This document shows, piece by piece, positions 24,988 through 32,794 of a DNA stretch of 64,000 nt. The translations under genes and the position numbers were made by a program. Numbering within the stretch: the stretch's first letter is position 1; every line of letters starts with the position of its first letter. The stretch covers positions 124,001-188,000 of the forward strand of contig CACXCG010000021.1 in assembly GCA_902766125.1 (NCBI GenBank), given 5' to 3'. The notes beneath the pieces are model-generated. The model searched no databases, was not told the origin of the DNA, and saw only the letters and a list, made by a program, of their open reading frames with translations. This DNA comes from an uncultured Spirochaetaceae bacterium. Its GTDB lineage: Bacteria > Spirochaetota > Spirochaetia > Treponematales > Treponemataceae.

Positions 24988-26556
24988 ATGTCTCAGAGAA
25001 CAAGCGGCGTTTTGCTTCACATCACATCACTTCCAGGAACACCGGGAATCGGCACTTTAGGTAAAAGCGCATATGCATTTGCCGACTGGCTGCACAAAGC
25101 TCATCAGTCGCTGTGGCAGGTGCTGCCGTTAGGTCCCACTGGTTACGGAGACAGTCCCTATGCAAGTTTTTCTACCTTTGCAGGAAATCCGCTTTTAATA
25201 GACTTTGATGATCTGGTAGAGCGCGGCTGGGCAGATGCAAATGACATTGTTCCTCCCGACTATATTCATTCTTCCGGAGACATAGACTACGGTTCTGTGG
25301 TGTGGTGGAAATTCCCTGTGCTGTATAAATGCGCTGCTTACTTTCTTTCGCACTGCAGTAAAAAAGACCGCATTGCATACGAAGCATTTAAAAACGATCA
25401 GTCTGCATGGCTTGATAACTTTGCAAACTTTACCAGCATTAAAAAATATTATGATGCTCTTGCTGCAGAAAAAAAAGTTACCGGTGTTGACAGCATGTGG
25501 AACCGCTTCTGGCCAAAACCGCTTGCTTCCCATAATCCGTCTGCGGTTTCAAAGTGGAATGCAGAACATTCAGAAGACATTGAACAGATTAAAGTAATTC
25601 AGTTTTTCTTTAACGTTCAGTGGCAGGCACTTAAAGCCTACGCAAATAAAAACGGCATAAAAATCATCGGTGATATTCCTATTTTTGTTGCAGGTGATTC
25701 TGCAGATGTCTGGGCGTCTCAGCACTTGTTCCAGATTGATAAAAAAACTCTTTTGCAGACCGCACAGGCTGGTGTTCCGCCGGATTATTTTTCTGAAACA
25801 GGACAGCTGTGGGGAAACCCGCTGTATGACTGGAATGCAATGAAAAAAGAAAAGTATTCCTGGTGGGTAAGCCGCATTAAGAATATGCTTCGCTTAGTCG
25901 ACATCGTCCGCATAGATCACTTCCGCGGATTTGAAGCATACTGGTCTGTTCCTGCTGATGCTGAAAATGCCATTGGCGGAAAATGGGTCAAAGGGCCGGG
26001 AAAAGATTTGTTTGATGAAATAAAATCGCAGTTAGGTACACTTCCCATTATTGCAGAAGATCTTGGTGTTATTACCGAAGAAGTTGCAGCCCTGCGTGAC
26101 GGATGTGAGTTCCCCGGTATGAAAATCCTTCAGTTTGCATTCAGCGGCGGAAAGTGGGATGCTGATGCTGCCTCTAACGCATACTTACCGCATTCATTTG
26201 AAAACTCCCGCTGTGTTGTGTATACGGGCACTCATGACAACGATACGACAATGGGAATCCTTCAGTCTGGTGGAGAAGGGCTTAAGAAAAACATCTGTGC
26301 ATACCTTAACTTAAACGAAAATTGTGACCTGATTACCGTTTGTCACGCACTGGTACGTGCAGCATTTGCATCTTCTGCTCAGATGTGTGTGGTTCCCCTG
26401 CAGGATGTGTATCACATTGGAAGCGAAGGCCGCATGAATACTCCTTCTACAACAGGAACAAACTGGGCATGGCGCATGAGCGACAACTTGCTTGACGAAC
26501 GCGGTGCAACAGAACTTGCCTGGTATGCTTCGGTTTACGGGCGCAACAATGACTGA
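24988..26556 (+). CDS. malQ: 4-alpha-glucanotransferase (amylomaltase, GH77)
   Basis: The 522-residue enzyme transfers glucan segments between maltodextrins. GH77 landmarks are SGVLLHITSLPG at the N-terminus, LPLGPTGYGDSPYASFSTFAGNP near residue 50, the nucleophile Asp in VRIDHFRGFEAYW, the acid Glu in AEDLGVITEE and TGTHDNDTTMG. Length is normal for bacterial/plant DPE1-type enzymes. It would work with glgC in glycogen turnover. Its last codons overlap the ATG of the first chromate-transporter half, an odd partner for a sugar enzyme. Confidence 0.94.
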   Translation: MSQRTSGVLLHITSLPGTPGIGTLGKSAYAFADWLHKAHQSLWQVLPLGPTGYGDSPYASFSTFAGNPLLIDFDDLVERGWADANDIVPPDYIHSSGDIDYGSVVWWKFPVLYKCAAYFLSHCSKKDRIAYEAFKNDQSAWLDNFANFTSIKKYYDALAAEKKVTGVDSMWNRFWPKPLASHNPSAVSKWNAEHSEDIEQIKVIQFFFNVQWQALKAYANKNGIKIIGDIPIFVAGDSADVWASQHLFQIDKKTLLQTAQAGVPPDYFSETGQLWGNPLYDWNAMKKEKYSWWVSRIKNMLRLVDIVRIDHFRGFEAYWSVPADAENAIGGKWVKGPGKDLFDEIKSQLGTLPIIAEDLGVITEEVAALRDGCEFPGMKILQFAFSGGKWDADAASNAYLPHSFENSRCVVYTGTHDNDTTMGILQSGGEGLKKNICAYLNLNENCDLITVCHALVRAAFASSAQMCVVPLQDVYHIGSEGRMNTPSTTGTNWAWRMSDNLLDERGATELAWYASVYGRNND

Positions 26557-27115
26557 ACTTCTGCAGCTGTTTGTAGTTTTCTTTAAAATAGGACTCTTTA
26601 CCTTTGGCGGTGGACTTGCCATGCTTCCGCTTCTGGAACGGGAACTGATTACTAAACGCAGCTGGGCAACTTCTGAAGAACTTCTGGACTACTATGCTAT
26701 TGCTCAGTCTACTCCCGGAATTATTGCTGTAAACGTTGCAACCTTCATCGGATTTAAGCGTAAAGGAATTTTGGGCGGAATAGTTGCGACAATCGGTATG
26801 GTAACACCGTCGCTTATCATCATTACCATTATTGCAGAATTTATTTCTAACTTTGAAGACATTGTGTGGGTGCAGAAAGCGCTTGCGGGCATAAATGTCG
26901 CAGTTGCAGCACTTTTAACGTATTCAACATTCAAGTTTGCAAAGAAGACAATCAAAACCTGGTGGGCATTTTTGCTGTATGCGTTATCGTTTACTGCAGT
27001 GTATTTTCTGCATGTGCATACGGTAATCGTTATTCTGTGTGCTGCCGTTACCGGTGTGGCAATTGCACTTGTATCCGGTAAGCTGAAAAAGCAGAATGCA
27101 GCGGAGGGAAGCTGA
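26549..27115 (+). CDS. chromate transporter family, N-terminal-type half (CHR domain)
   Basis: A 188-residue membrane protein with about five to six helices. It has the CHR signature FKIGLFTFGGGLAMLPLLE and the AIAQSTPGIIAVNVATFIG segment. I use the ATG at 26549, which overlaps the malQ stop region; the longer frame from 26492 runs inside malQ. Short CHR proteins work as pairs, and the second half follows with a one-base overlap. In T. denticola-like bacteria the natural substrate is unknown; chromate itself need not be the substrate. Confidence 0.88.
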   Translation: MTELLQLFVVFFKIGLFTFGGGLAMLPLLERELITKRSWATSEELLDYYAIAQSTPGIIAVNVATFIGFKRKGILGGIVATIGMVTPSLIIITIIAEFISNFEDIVWVQKALAGINVAVAALLTYSTFKFAKKTIKTWWAFLLYALSFTAVYFLHVHTVIVILCAAVTGVAIALVSGKLKKQNAAEGS

Positions 27116-27684
27116 TGGAATTTTCTCTTTTGCGTCTGTTTTTTATTTTCTTTTACATCGGGCTCTTTGCCGTGGGCGGAGGTCTTGTTGCCGCAACGTT
27201 TATGAAGCAGGCTCTGGTGGATACCTACGGACTTGTTTCTGCAGAAAAGTTTTACAGTATGCTTGCCATAAGCGAAAGTACTCCCGGTCCTATTGGAATC
27301 AATATGGCAACCTACATCGGAACGGAACTGTATGGTCCGGCCGGCGGTGTTGTGTGTACTGTTGCAGAAGTGCTTCCGTCTCTTGTTATCATCATGGTCA
27401 TTGCACGGTTTTTTATGAAGTTTAATGATAATCCTCTGGTAAAGGGTGCATTCAGTACATTGCGTCCTGCTACCAGCGGAATGATTTTAGTTGCACTGCT
27501 TCCGGTGTTTCTGATGTCGCTTTTAAATACTGGTGCCTATACCGCAAGCGGAAACCTTTTAGATCTGTTTGTATGGAAAGCGTGGATTTTCTATGCACTC
27601 TGCCTGGTAGTTTTGTTTAAAACCAAACTGCACCCCATAGTCATTATTGCAGCCGGTGCGGTGTTTGGAATATTTATATTGTAA
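27115..27684 (+). CDS. chromate transporter family, second half (CHR domain)
   Basis: A 189-residue membrane protein, homologous to its upstream neighbour: [19 protein letters not shown] and [19 protein letters not shown] match the first half's motifs. It starts at the ATG at 27115 overlapping the preceding TGA by one base, so the two should be made together and form a heterodimeric transporter with opposite membrane orientation, as known for short CHR pairs. Confidence 0.88.
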   Translation: MEFSLLRLFFIFFYIGLFAVGGGLVAATFMKQALVDTYGLVSAEKFYSMLAISESTPGPIGINMATYIGTELYGPAGGVVCTVAEVLPSLVIIMVIARFFMKFNDNPLVKGAFSTLRPATSGMILVALLPVFLMSLLNTGAYTASGNLLDLFVWKAWIFYALCLVVLFKTKLHPIVIIAAGAVFGIFIL

Positions 27685-27715
27685 AAAAATTGTTTCTTTT
27701 TCCTTACTTGTATGG

Positions 27716-27721
27716 TATACT
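27716..27721 (+). promoter_or_regulatory. -10 element of a candidate leaderless deoD promoter
   Basis: TATACT begins 12 bases before the deoD ATG. The -35 is unclear: TTGTTT (27690-27695) would give a long 20-base spacer. No ribosome binding site precedes the ATG. Confidence 0.4.
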
Positions 27722-27727
27722 GTATGT

Positions 27728-28435
27728 ATGAGTACACATATCAATGCCAAAGAGGGAGATATCGCAGAATCGGTGCTGCTTCCCGGAGACCCGCTCAGGG
27801 CCAAATTTATTGCTGAAAATTTTTTAGAGAATGCTGTCTGCTATAACGAAGTGCGTGGCATGTACGGTTTTACCGGAACCTACAAGGGTAAGCGTGTTTC
27901 GGTGCAGGGTACCGGTATGGGACAGCCTTCACTTTCTATCTATGTAAACGAACTGTTCCGCTTTTACAACGTACAGAAAGCTATCCGTGTGGGAACCTGC
28001 GGTGCTACCCGTCGTGATATTGCACTGCGTGATGTGCTTCTGGCTCAGGCGGCCTGTACCGACAGTGCGCTTAATACACAGCGTTTTGCAAGCGGCATGC
28101 ACTATGCTCCTGCTGCTGACTTTGAACTTCTGGATAAAGCTTACAATCTTGCGAAGGAACGCAGCCTGAATGCAAAAGTAGGGTTGTGTGCTTCAAGCGA
28201 CAATTTCTACGATGATAAAGACAACTGGAAACTGTGGTCTGAATACGGTGTTATGGGCATTGAAATGGAAGCCGCAGAACTGTATACGCTTGCTGCCAAG
28301 TTTAACCGCAAAGCACTTGCAATTCTTACGGTAAGTGACCATATTCTTTTGGGCGGCGCTACAACCGCAGAAGAACGTCAGTCAACATTTACCGACATGA
28401 TTCATCTTGCACTTGATACGATAACTTCGCTATAA
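27728..28435 (+). CDS. deoD: purine nucleoside phosphorylase, DeoD type
   Basis: The 235-residue cytoplasmic enzyme cleaves purine nucleosides with phosphate for salvage. Family landmarks: [30 protein letters not shown] at the start in consensus form, [19 protein letters not shown], and [13 protein letters not shown] with VSDHIL near the C-terminus. Length equals the hexameric E. coli DeoD (239). I chose the ATG at 27728; the longer frame from 27647 starts inside the transporter gene. Confidence 0.94.
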   Translation: MSTHINAKEGDIAESVLLPGDPLRAKFIAENFLENAVCYNEVRGMYGFTGTYKGKRVSVQGTGMGQPSLSIYVNELFRFYNVQKAIRVGTCGATRRDIALRDVLLAQAACTDSALNTQRFASGMHYAPAADFELLDKAYNLAKERSLNAKVGLCASSDNFYDDKDNWKLWSEYGVMGIEMEAAELYTLAAKFNRKALAILTVSDHILLGGATTAEERQSTFTDMIHLALDTITSL

Positions 28436-28436
28436 T
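28407..28436 (+). promoter_or_regulatory. candidate promoter of the nucleotidyltransferase-manA pair
   Basis: TTGCAC (28407-28412), 18-base spacer ending in GC, TATAAT (28431-28436), overlapping the deoD stop codon. The transcript would start about 20 bases before an AGGGGGA ribosome binding site. Confidence 0.5.
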
Positions 28437-28466
28437 TGAACTTAAGGTTTAGTAAAGGGGGATAGT

Positions 28467-29375
28467 ATGAAACCGATTCTTGTAGTTCTTGCAGCCGGTA
28501 TGGGAAGCCGGTATGGCGGAGTTAAACAGATTTCTGCAGTAGGCCGTAACGATGAGTGCCTGCTTGATTTTGCAACCTATGATGCACGTGAGTGTGGTTT
28601 TGGAAAAGTTGTATACGTTATCAGAAAAGACATAGAGCATGATTTCCGTGAGCGCCTATTTGACCGTGTTGCCCGCAATTTTGATGCTGAATATGTATTC
28701 CAGTCACATGATGCACTCTTATCTGAAACAGAATCTAAACTTTCTGCTTCACGCACAAAGCCCTGGGGAACCATCCATGCAGTTTTGTGTGCAGAAGAAA
28801 AAATTAACGCACCGTTTGCCGTAATTAACAGCGATGACTATTATGGCCGAGATGCATTTAAAACCCTTGGAGAGTATCTTTCATCAATCAAATCTGACTG
28901 CACAGAACATGCAATGGTAGGCTATGTTCTTGGCAATACGATGAGCCGCAACGGTTCCGTAAGCCGCGGTGTCTGTTCTGTTCAGAACGGATTCCTTAAA
29001 TCAATTACTGAAAACACAAAAATCAGCTACAAGGGAAATACCATTGTAAGCGAAATAGATGACCGCGATGTAGAACTTACGGGTAACGAATGGGTCAGCA
29101 TGAATCTGTTTGGCTTTAACGTTAATTCGTTTGAAACCTTCCACGAGTATTGGGATGATTTCAAGAAAAAATCAATTGAAAGTCCGAAAGCAGAAGCACT
29201 GCTTCCTGAAGCAGCAAGTCAGATTGTTTCCAGCGGAAAAGGAACCATCAGATTCTTTACATCTTCAGAAAAATGGTTTGGCATGACGTATCCCGAAGAC
29301 CGCGAAGTGGTAAAAAACGAAATTGCTGCAAAGATAGACAGCGGATATTACCCGTCAGTTTTGTGGCAGAAGTAG
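28467..29375 (+). CDS. sugar-phosphate nucleotidyltransferase-like protein
   Basis: The 302-residue protein has the N-terminal nucleotide-binding loop VVLAAGMGSRYGGVKQI, then KPWGTIHAVL and the metal-binding Asp pair in AVINSDDYYGRDA. The C-terminal part includes WFGMTYPEDREVV. This is the NTP_transferase fold; a UTP- or GTP-using sugar-1-phosphate enzyme is likely, but the substrate cannot be read from sequence. It lies seven bases upstream of manA, which fits mannose or GDP-mannose metabolism (inference). Confidence 0.82.
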   Translation: MKPILVVLAAGMGSRYGGVKQISAVGRNDECLLDFATYDARECGFGKVVYVIRKDIEHDFRERLFDRVARNFDAEYVFQSHDALLSETESKLSASRTKPWGTIHAVLCAEEKINAPFAVINSDDYYGRDAFKTLGEYLSSIKSDCTEHAMVGYVLGNTMSRNGSVSRGVCSVQNGFLKSITENTKISYKGNTIVSEIDDRDVELTGNEWVSMNLFGFNVNSFETFHEYWDDFKKKSIESPKAEALLPEAASQIVSSGKGTIRFFTSSEKWFGMTYPEDREVVKNEIAAKIDSGYYPSVLWQK

Positions 29376-29382
29376 GACATAC

Positions 29383-30141
29383 ATGAAACGCTTACCGCCA
29401 CTTCGGTTTGATAAAGTGTGGGGCTACGAACTGTGGCTTGCTTCAACACATCCTCACGGGTTCCAGCAGGAACTTAAGGATGTGTTTGGTTCAGATTTTC
29501 CTCTCTTAGTTAAGATAATTCAGGCTGACAGCAGATTGAGCGTGCAGGTGCATCCTGATGATGAACGGGCTCAGCTGTATGAACATTGCCGCGGAAAGAC
29601 AGAGTGCTGGTATGTGCTTCATGCAGAAAGCGATGCACAGATTGTATACGGCTTAAACGGCGTGTATACAGACCGTGAATTACGTACTGCAATCGAAGCA
29701 AATTCTTTGGAAGACTGTTTGCGTTTTGTTCCGGTGCAGACTGGGGATTTTATCTATATTCCTGCGGGTACCGTGCATGCAATTGGCGGTGGAATGCGTC
29801 TTCTTGAAGTTCAGCAGTCAAGTGATGTTACCTATCGTTTGTATGACTGGGGACGCGACCGCGAACTGCATGTAGAAAAGGGAATTGCCTGCATCAAGCA
29901 TGACCGTGTGCGGGATGTATCTTCTTTTACCGGTGCGTTTTCCTGTCCGTACTTTACACTCAGACAAATTTCTGCAGAAGAGCATGAAACGTTAACGTTA
30001 GAAAAATTTGCCCTTTTGTTTATTACTGACGGTGAGGGCTGTGTGAATGGTGAAACCTGTCACGCAGAAGAACTTGTCGTTTTCCAAAAAGGTGAAACGC
30101 TTACGCTGACCGGTTCTCTGCGCGGCATGCTGATAAGTTAG
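29383..30141 (+). CDS. manA: mannose-6-phosphate isomerase, short class I type
   Basis: The 252-residue cupin enzyme interconverts mannose-6-phosphate and fructose-6-phosphate. Zinc-binding and active-site segments are visible: LSVQVHPDDERA, TECWYVLHAE, and FIYIPAGTVHAIGGG. KVWGYELW at the N-terminus is typical of the Bacillus-like short type, though at 252 residues it is shorter than the common 310-320. It closes a two-gene operon with the nucleotidyltransferase. Confidence 0.88.
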   Translation: MKRLPPLRFDKVWGYELWLASTHPHGFQQELKDVFGSDFPLLVKIIQADSRLSVQVHPDDERAQLYEHCRGKTECWYVLHAESDAQIVYGLNGVYTDRELRTAIEANSLEDCLRFVPVQTGDFIYIPAGTVHAIGGGMRLLEVQQSSDVTYRLYDWGRDRELHVEKGIACIKHDRVRDVSSFTGAFSCPYFTLRQISAEEHETLTLEKFALLFITDGEGCVNGETCHAEELVVFQKGETLTLTGSLRGMLIS

Positions 30142-30207
30142 CGAGTTTCTGCTTTCGCAAAAACTCGCCTCACTTATTGCTTAGAACTGACGTACCATCC
30201 CTGGTAC
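30141..30207. other. two hairpins in the convergent manA/outer membrane protein spacer
   Basis: GCGAGTTT (30141-30148) pairs with AAACTCGC (30161-30168). GTACCA (30192-30197) pairs with TGGTAC (30202-30207) around TCCC. Neither is followed by a T-run on either strand. They may act as 3' ends for the two converging transcripts. Confidence 0.4.
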
Positions 30208-30215
30208 TCCATTCA

Positions 30216-31187
30216 TTAGAATGTGTAGGTGTAGCTGAGAGCAAGACGCTTGAAGTACCATTCGCGGCCGGTTGTATTGAGGAAGGTTTCCTGTGCTTCT
30301 TTGGTGTGTGCGGTGCTGAAGCTTCTTCTGCTTGAGAATCCGAACAGAACTGCAAGAGAGTTATGTGAATCAAATTCAAACTGCAGAAGCGGGCTTAATG
30401 AAATGCTCATGAAGTCTCCGTCGTACAGCGGATTTGCAAATGCATTTGCATCAAGATATCCGTCCATTTCAAACATAACGCCAACGCGTTTTAACACAAG
30501 CGGCATCTGGTAAGCAACAATGCCCTGCATGTACTGCTGCAGACCGTTTACTCTGTTTCCACTGTTCTGCCACTGCCACAGAGCCTGATTTTCCTGACCC
30601 AGCATTGTGTGGTAGTATACCTGATAGGTAAACAGCATAACTACGTGAGACCAGTCGCCCTGAATCAAAGCACCGGTATCAAACTGGAAGGTTGCCTGTG
30701 CCCATGCTTTCCAGAACCACTGAGAGAATGCCGGAGATGCGGTGTATTCTGCGCCATTCCAGGTTCCGATTCCATTCATTCCGATAAGAGACCATCCGCT
30801 TCCAATTTCGGTACCAGCATTGAATACTAAGAAAGGAAGGGGAGTAAAGGTTACCTGAACACCGGGTTTAAGGGTGATGGGGGTAATTTCAAGAGTAGAT
30901 GCAAGTTCTACATTTGCACTGTTTAACAGCCAGTTGTCACCCAGCGGTGTGGGAATGGTGTATGCAAATTTTCCTACAATGCGACCTTCAAGTCCGCCGT
31001 AAAATCCGGTTACTGGTGCAAAGTGATCTTCGCCAGCAACGTAATCTGACTTGGGATAAAATGCAAAATCAGTTGTGATTGAAAGCGATGTGTTTTCTGG
31101 AAGTTCAACTGCATGCAGGGGAAGGGCTGCAAGCAGAGCCACGGTTACTGCAAGTCCAAAAGCCAGTGTTTTTTTCTGTGCACTCAT
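30216..31187 (-). CDS. putative outer membrane beta-barrel protein divergent from trpE
   Basis: The 323-residue product starts at the ATG at 31187, behind AGGAGAA; the longer frame to 31238 lies in the promoter. It has a type I signal peptide ending ALPLHA. The mature part alternates short amphipathic strands rich in Trp, Tyr and Phe and ends in SYTYTF with a terminal Phe, the usual outer membrane barrel signature. No family is recognised. The promoter region is shared with trpE and carries a perfect palindrome over the expected start site, so its expression is probably regulated. Confidence 0.78.
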   Translation of the reverse strand: MSAQKKTLAFGLAVTVALLAALPLHAVELPENTSLSITTDFAFYPKSDYVAGEDHFAPVTGFYGGLEGRIVGKFAYTIPTPLGDNWLLNSANVELASTLEITPITLKPGVQVTFTPLPFLVFNAGTEIGSGWSLIGMNGIGTWNGAEYTASPAFSQWFWKAWAQATFQFDTGALIQGDWSHVVMLFTYQVYYHTMLGQENQALWQWQNSGNRVNGLQQYMQGIVAYQMPLVLKRVGVMFEMDGYLDANAFANPLYDGDFMSISLSPLLQFEFDSHNSLAVLFGFSSRRSFSTAHTKEAQETFLNTTGREWYFKRLALSYTYTF

Positions 31188-31207
31188 ATCAGTTCTCCTT
31201 TTGACTG

Positions 31208-31224
31208 TGATAGTGTTACTATCA
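31208..31224 (-). promoter_or_regulatory. perfect palindrome over the start site of the outer membrane protein gene
   Basis: TGATAGT-GTT-ACTATCA is a 17-base perfect inverted repeat. It lies just downstream of the -10 TATAAT (minus strand, 31232-31227), with a -35 TTGCGT at 31254-31249 and a 16-base spacer. The position suits a repressor operator. It shares 14 of 17 bases with 35505-35521 at the trpGD promoter. Confidence 0.6.
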
Positions 31225-31276
31225 TAATTATAGCACAACTTTCAAATAACGCAAGTAAAATTTTTAAATTTTTGCA

Positions 31277-31294
31277 GTTACTATTGACAGAAAC
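31277..31294 (+). promoter_or_regulatory. trpE operator copy 1 (GTTWCT-N6-AGWAAC)
   Basis: GTTACT-ATTGAC-AGAAAC. It covers the whole -35 hexamer of the trpE promoter. One of five copies of the same palindrome at trp promoters. Confidence 0.65.
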
Positions 31295-31312
31295 AAAATA
31301 AGGTGATAGTAT
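31284..31312 (+). promoter_or_regulatory. trpE promoter
   Basis: Perfect TTGACA (31284-31289), 17-base spacer, TAGTAT (31307-31312). The leader would be about 30 bases with no room for an attenuator; GTGAGGA precedes the ATG. Confidence 0.65.
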
Positions 31313-31330
31313 GTTTCTTTAGGTAGTAAC
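31313..31330 (+). promoter_or_regulatory. trpE operator copy 2 (GTTWCT-N6-AGWAAC)
   Basis: GTTTCT-TTAGGT-AGTAAC, with arms extending to TAT and ATA. It lies directly behind the -10 and covers the expected transcription start. Confidence 0.65.
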
Positions 31331-31348
31331 ATATCAAGTGAGGAATAC

Positions 31349-32755
31349 ATGATTTATCTTTCATTGCCCAGTGACCGCTATACGCCGTTTTCTCTTGCCC
31401 GAAAAATCGGAGCAAAAGCCATTCTGGAAAGTGCCCGTTTTAATCGTGGAAAAGAACGGTTTTCTATCCTGCTTGCAGAAGAAGCCTTTCATATTGTTCA
31501 GGATGATGAAGGCATTGCATTTATCATTGACGGTCGCCGTGTTCCCTACACATCAGATACTCCGTCGGAAAAGACTGATATCCTTGACGCCCTGCTTTCC
31601 GTTGCTCAGCAGAACGAACTGCCGGTAAAAAATGGCGGTGTTACCATTCCTGTTCCCGCAAGTGGTGTCGGATACTTAAGTTACGAATTCTGTGCCCGCT
31701 GTGATACCATTACGCTTTCTCCGCAGACGGATGAACTGCATATTCCCGAAAGTGAATTCATTGTCGGACATGTATACATTGTGTTTGATCACTTTACCGA
31801 AACACTGCACATTTTTGCACTCAATTATACGCAGCATCAGATAGATTTGCAGAAAGCAGTTGATGCACTTGTCGCACGCCTGAGTGATCTTGATTTTTCT
31901 TACCTTGCTCCGCCGGAAGCGCCCAAGCCCTGCCGTGTTCTGACTGATCTTGCGCAGAGTGAAGCAGAGTACAAGCACAAAGTAACTGAACTTAAAAACC
32001 ATATTGTTGCGGGAAATATTTTTCAGGCAGTCCCCAGCAGACGCCTTCAGCTTGAATGTGAAACCTCAGCACTTGAAGTGTACCGCCGCCTTCGTTCTGT
32101 AAATCCTTCTCCGTATCTGGTGTACCTTGACTTTGGAGACCGACAGCTGGTTGGATCTTCTCCCGAAAGTCTTGTTCGTGTCCGTGAAGGTGTTGCTTCC
32201 ATTCGCCCCATAGCGGGAACCCGTCGCCGTGGAAAAAACAGTGCAGAAGATGAAGCACTTGAAAAAGACCTTCTTTCTGACCCGAAAGAAAAAAGTGAAC
32301 ACCTGATGCTGGTAGACCTTGCACGTAACGATCTGGGGCGTGTCTGTAAAGCGGGCTCGGTAGAGGTAACGCGCTACATGGACTGTGAATACTTCAGCCA
32401 TGTCATGCATCTGGTAAGTGATGTAGAAGGAAAGGTTAAGGATGGCATTAAGCAGATACAGGTGCTGCGGTCGGCATTCCCTGCGGGAACAGTAAGCGGT
32501 TCTCCAAAAATCAGTGCCATAGAAATCCTGAGCAAACTGGAAAAAACAAAGCGCAGGTTTTATGCGGGTGCAATCGGCTACTTGCAGAGTTCCGGAGACC
32601 TTGACTTTTGCATAGCCATACGGTGTGCCCTTAAGCAGAATTCTACCTGGACATTGCAGGCAGGCGGTGGAATAGTATATGACTCAAATCCTGACCGTGA
32701 ATGGGAAGAAACAAACGAAAAACTGGGGGCACTCCGTTCTGTACTTGAAGGCTGA
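31349..32755 (+). CDS. trpE: anthranilate synthase component I
   Basis: TrpE makes anthranilate from chorismate with the TrpG glutaminase, the first step of tryptophan synthesis. The 468-residue product has the chorismate-binding core: NIFQAVPSRRLQ, RPIAGTRRRGK, LMLVDLARNDLGRV near residue 323, SGSPKISAIEIL and YAGAIGYL with QAGGGIVYDSNP at the end. The N-terminal third is divergent from the usual feedback-inhibition pocket; I do not see a clear LLES motif. PabB is an alternative, but the linked trp genes and shared operators favour TrpE. It is monocistronic: the next gene has its own promoter. Confidence 0.92.
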   Translation: MIYLSLPSDRYTPFSLARKIGAKAILESARFNRGKERFSILLAEEAFHIVQDDEGIAFIIDGRRVPYTSDTPSEKTDILDALLSVAQQNELPVKNGGVTIPVPASGVGYLSYEFCARCDTITLSPQTDELHIPESEFIVGHVYIVFDHFTETLHIFALNYTQHQIDLQKAVDALVARLSDLDFSYLAPPEAPKPCRVLTDLAQSEAEYKHKVTELKNHIVAGNIFQAVPSRRLQLECETSALEVYRRLRSVNPSPYLVYLDFGDRQLVGSSPESLVRVREGVASIRPIAGTRRRGKNSAEDEALEKDLLSDPKEKSEHLMLVDLARNDLGRVCKAGSVEVTRYMDCEYFSHVMHLVSDVEGKVKDGIKQIQVLRSAFPAGTVSGSPKISAIEILSKLEKTKRRFYAGAIGYLQSSGDLDFCIAIRCALKQNSTWTLQAGGGIVYDSNPDREWEETNEKLGALRSVLEG

Positions 32756-32758
32756 CGG

Positions 32759-32787
32759 TTGTCATTTTTTGCATAATTCGCTATTCT
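32759..32787 (+). promoter_or_regulatory. promoter of the double-OmpA gene, predicted leaderless
   Basis: TTGTCA (32759-32764), 17-base spacer ending in GC, TATTCT (32782-32787). The ATG at 32795 starts 13 bases after the first base of the -10 and has no ribosome binding site. The -35 lies just behind the trpE stop. Confidence 0.6.
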
Positions 32788-32794
32788 ATATGAT

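Noticed and set aside
31313-31348. Attenuator or leader peptide before trpE
   Set aside because: The predicted leader is about 30 bases, with no Trp-codon ORF and no terminator hairpin.
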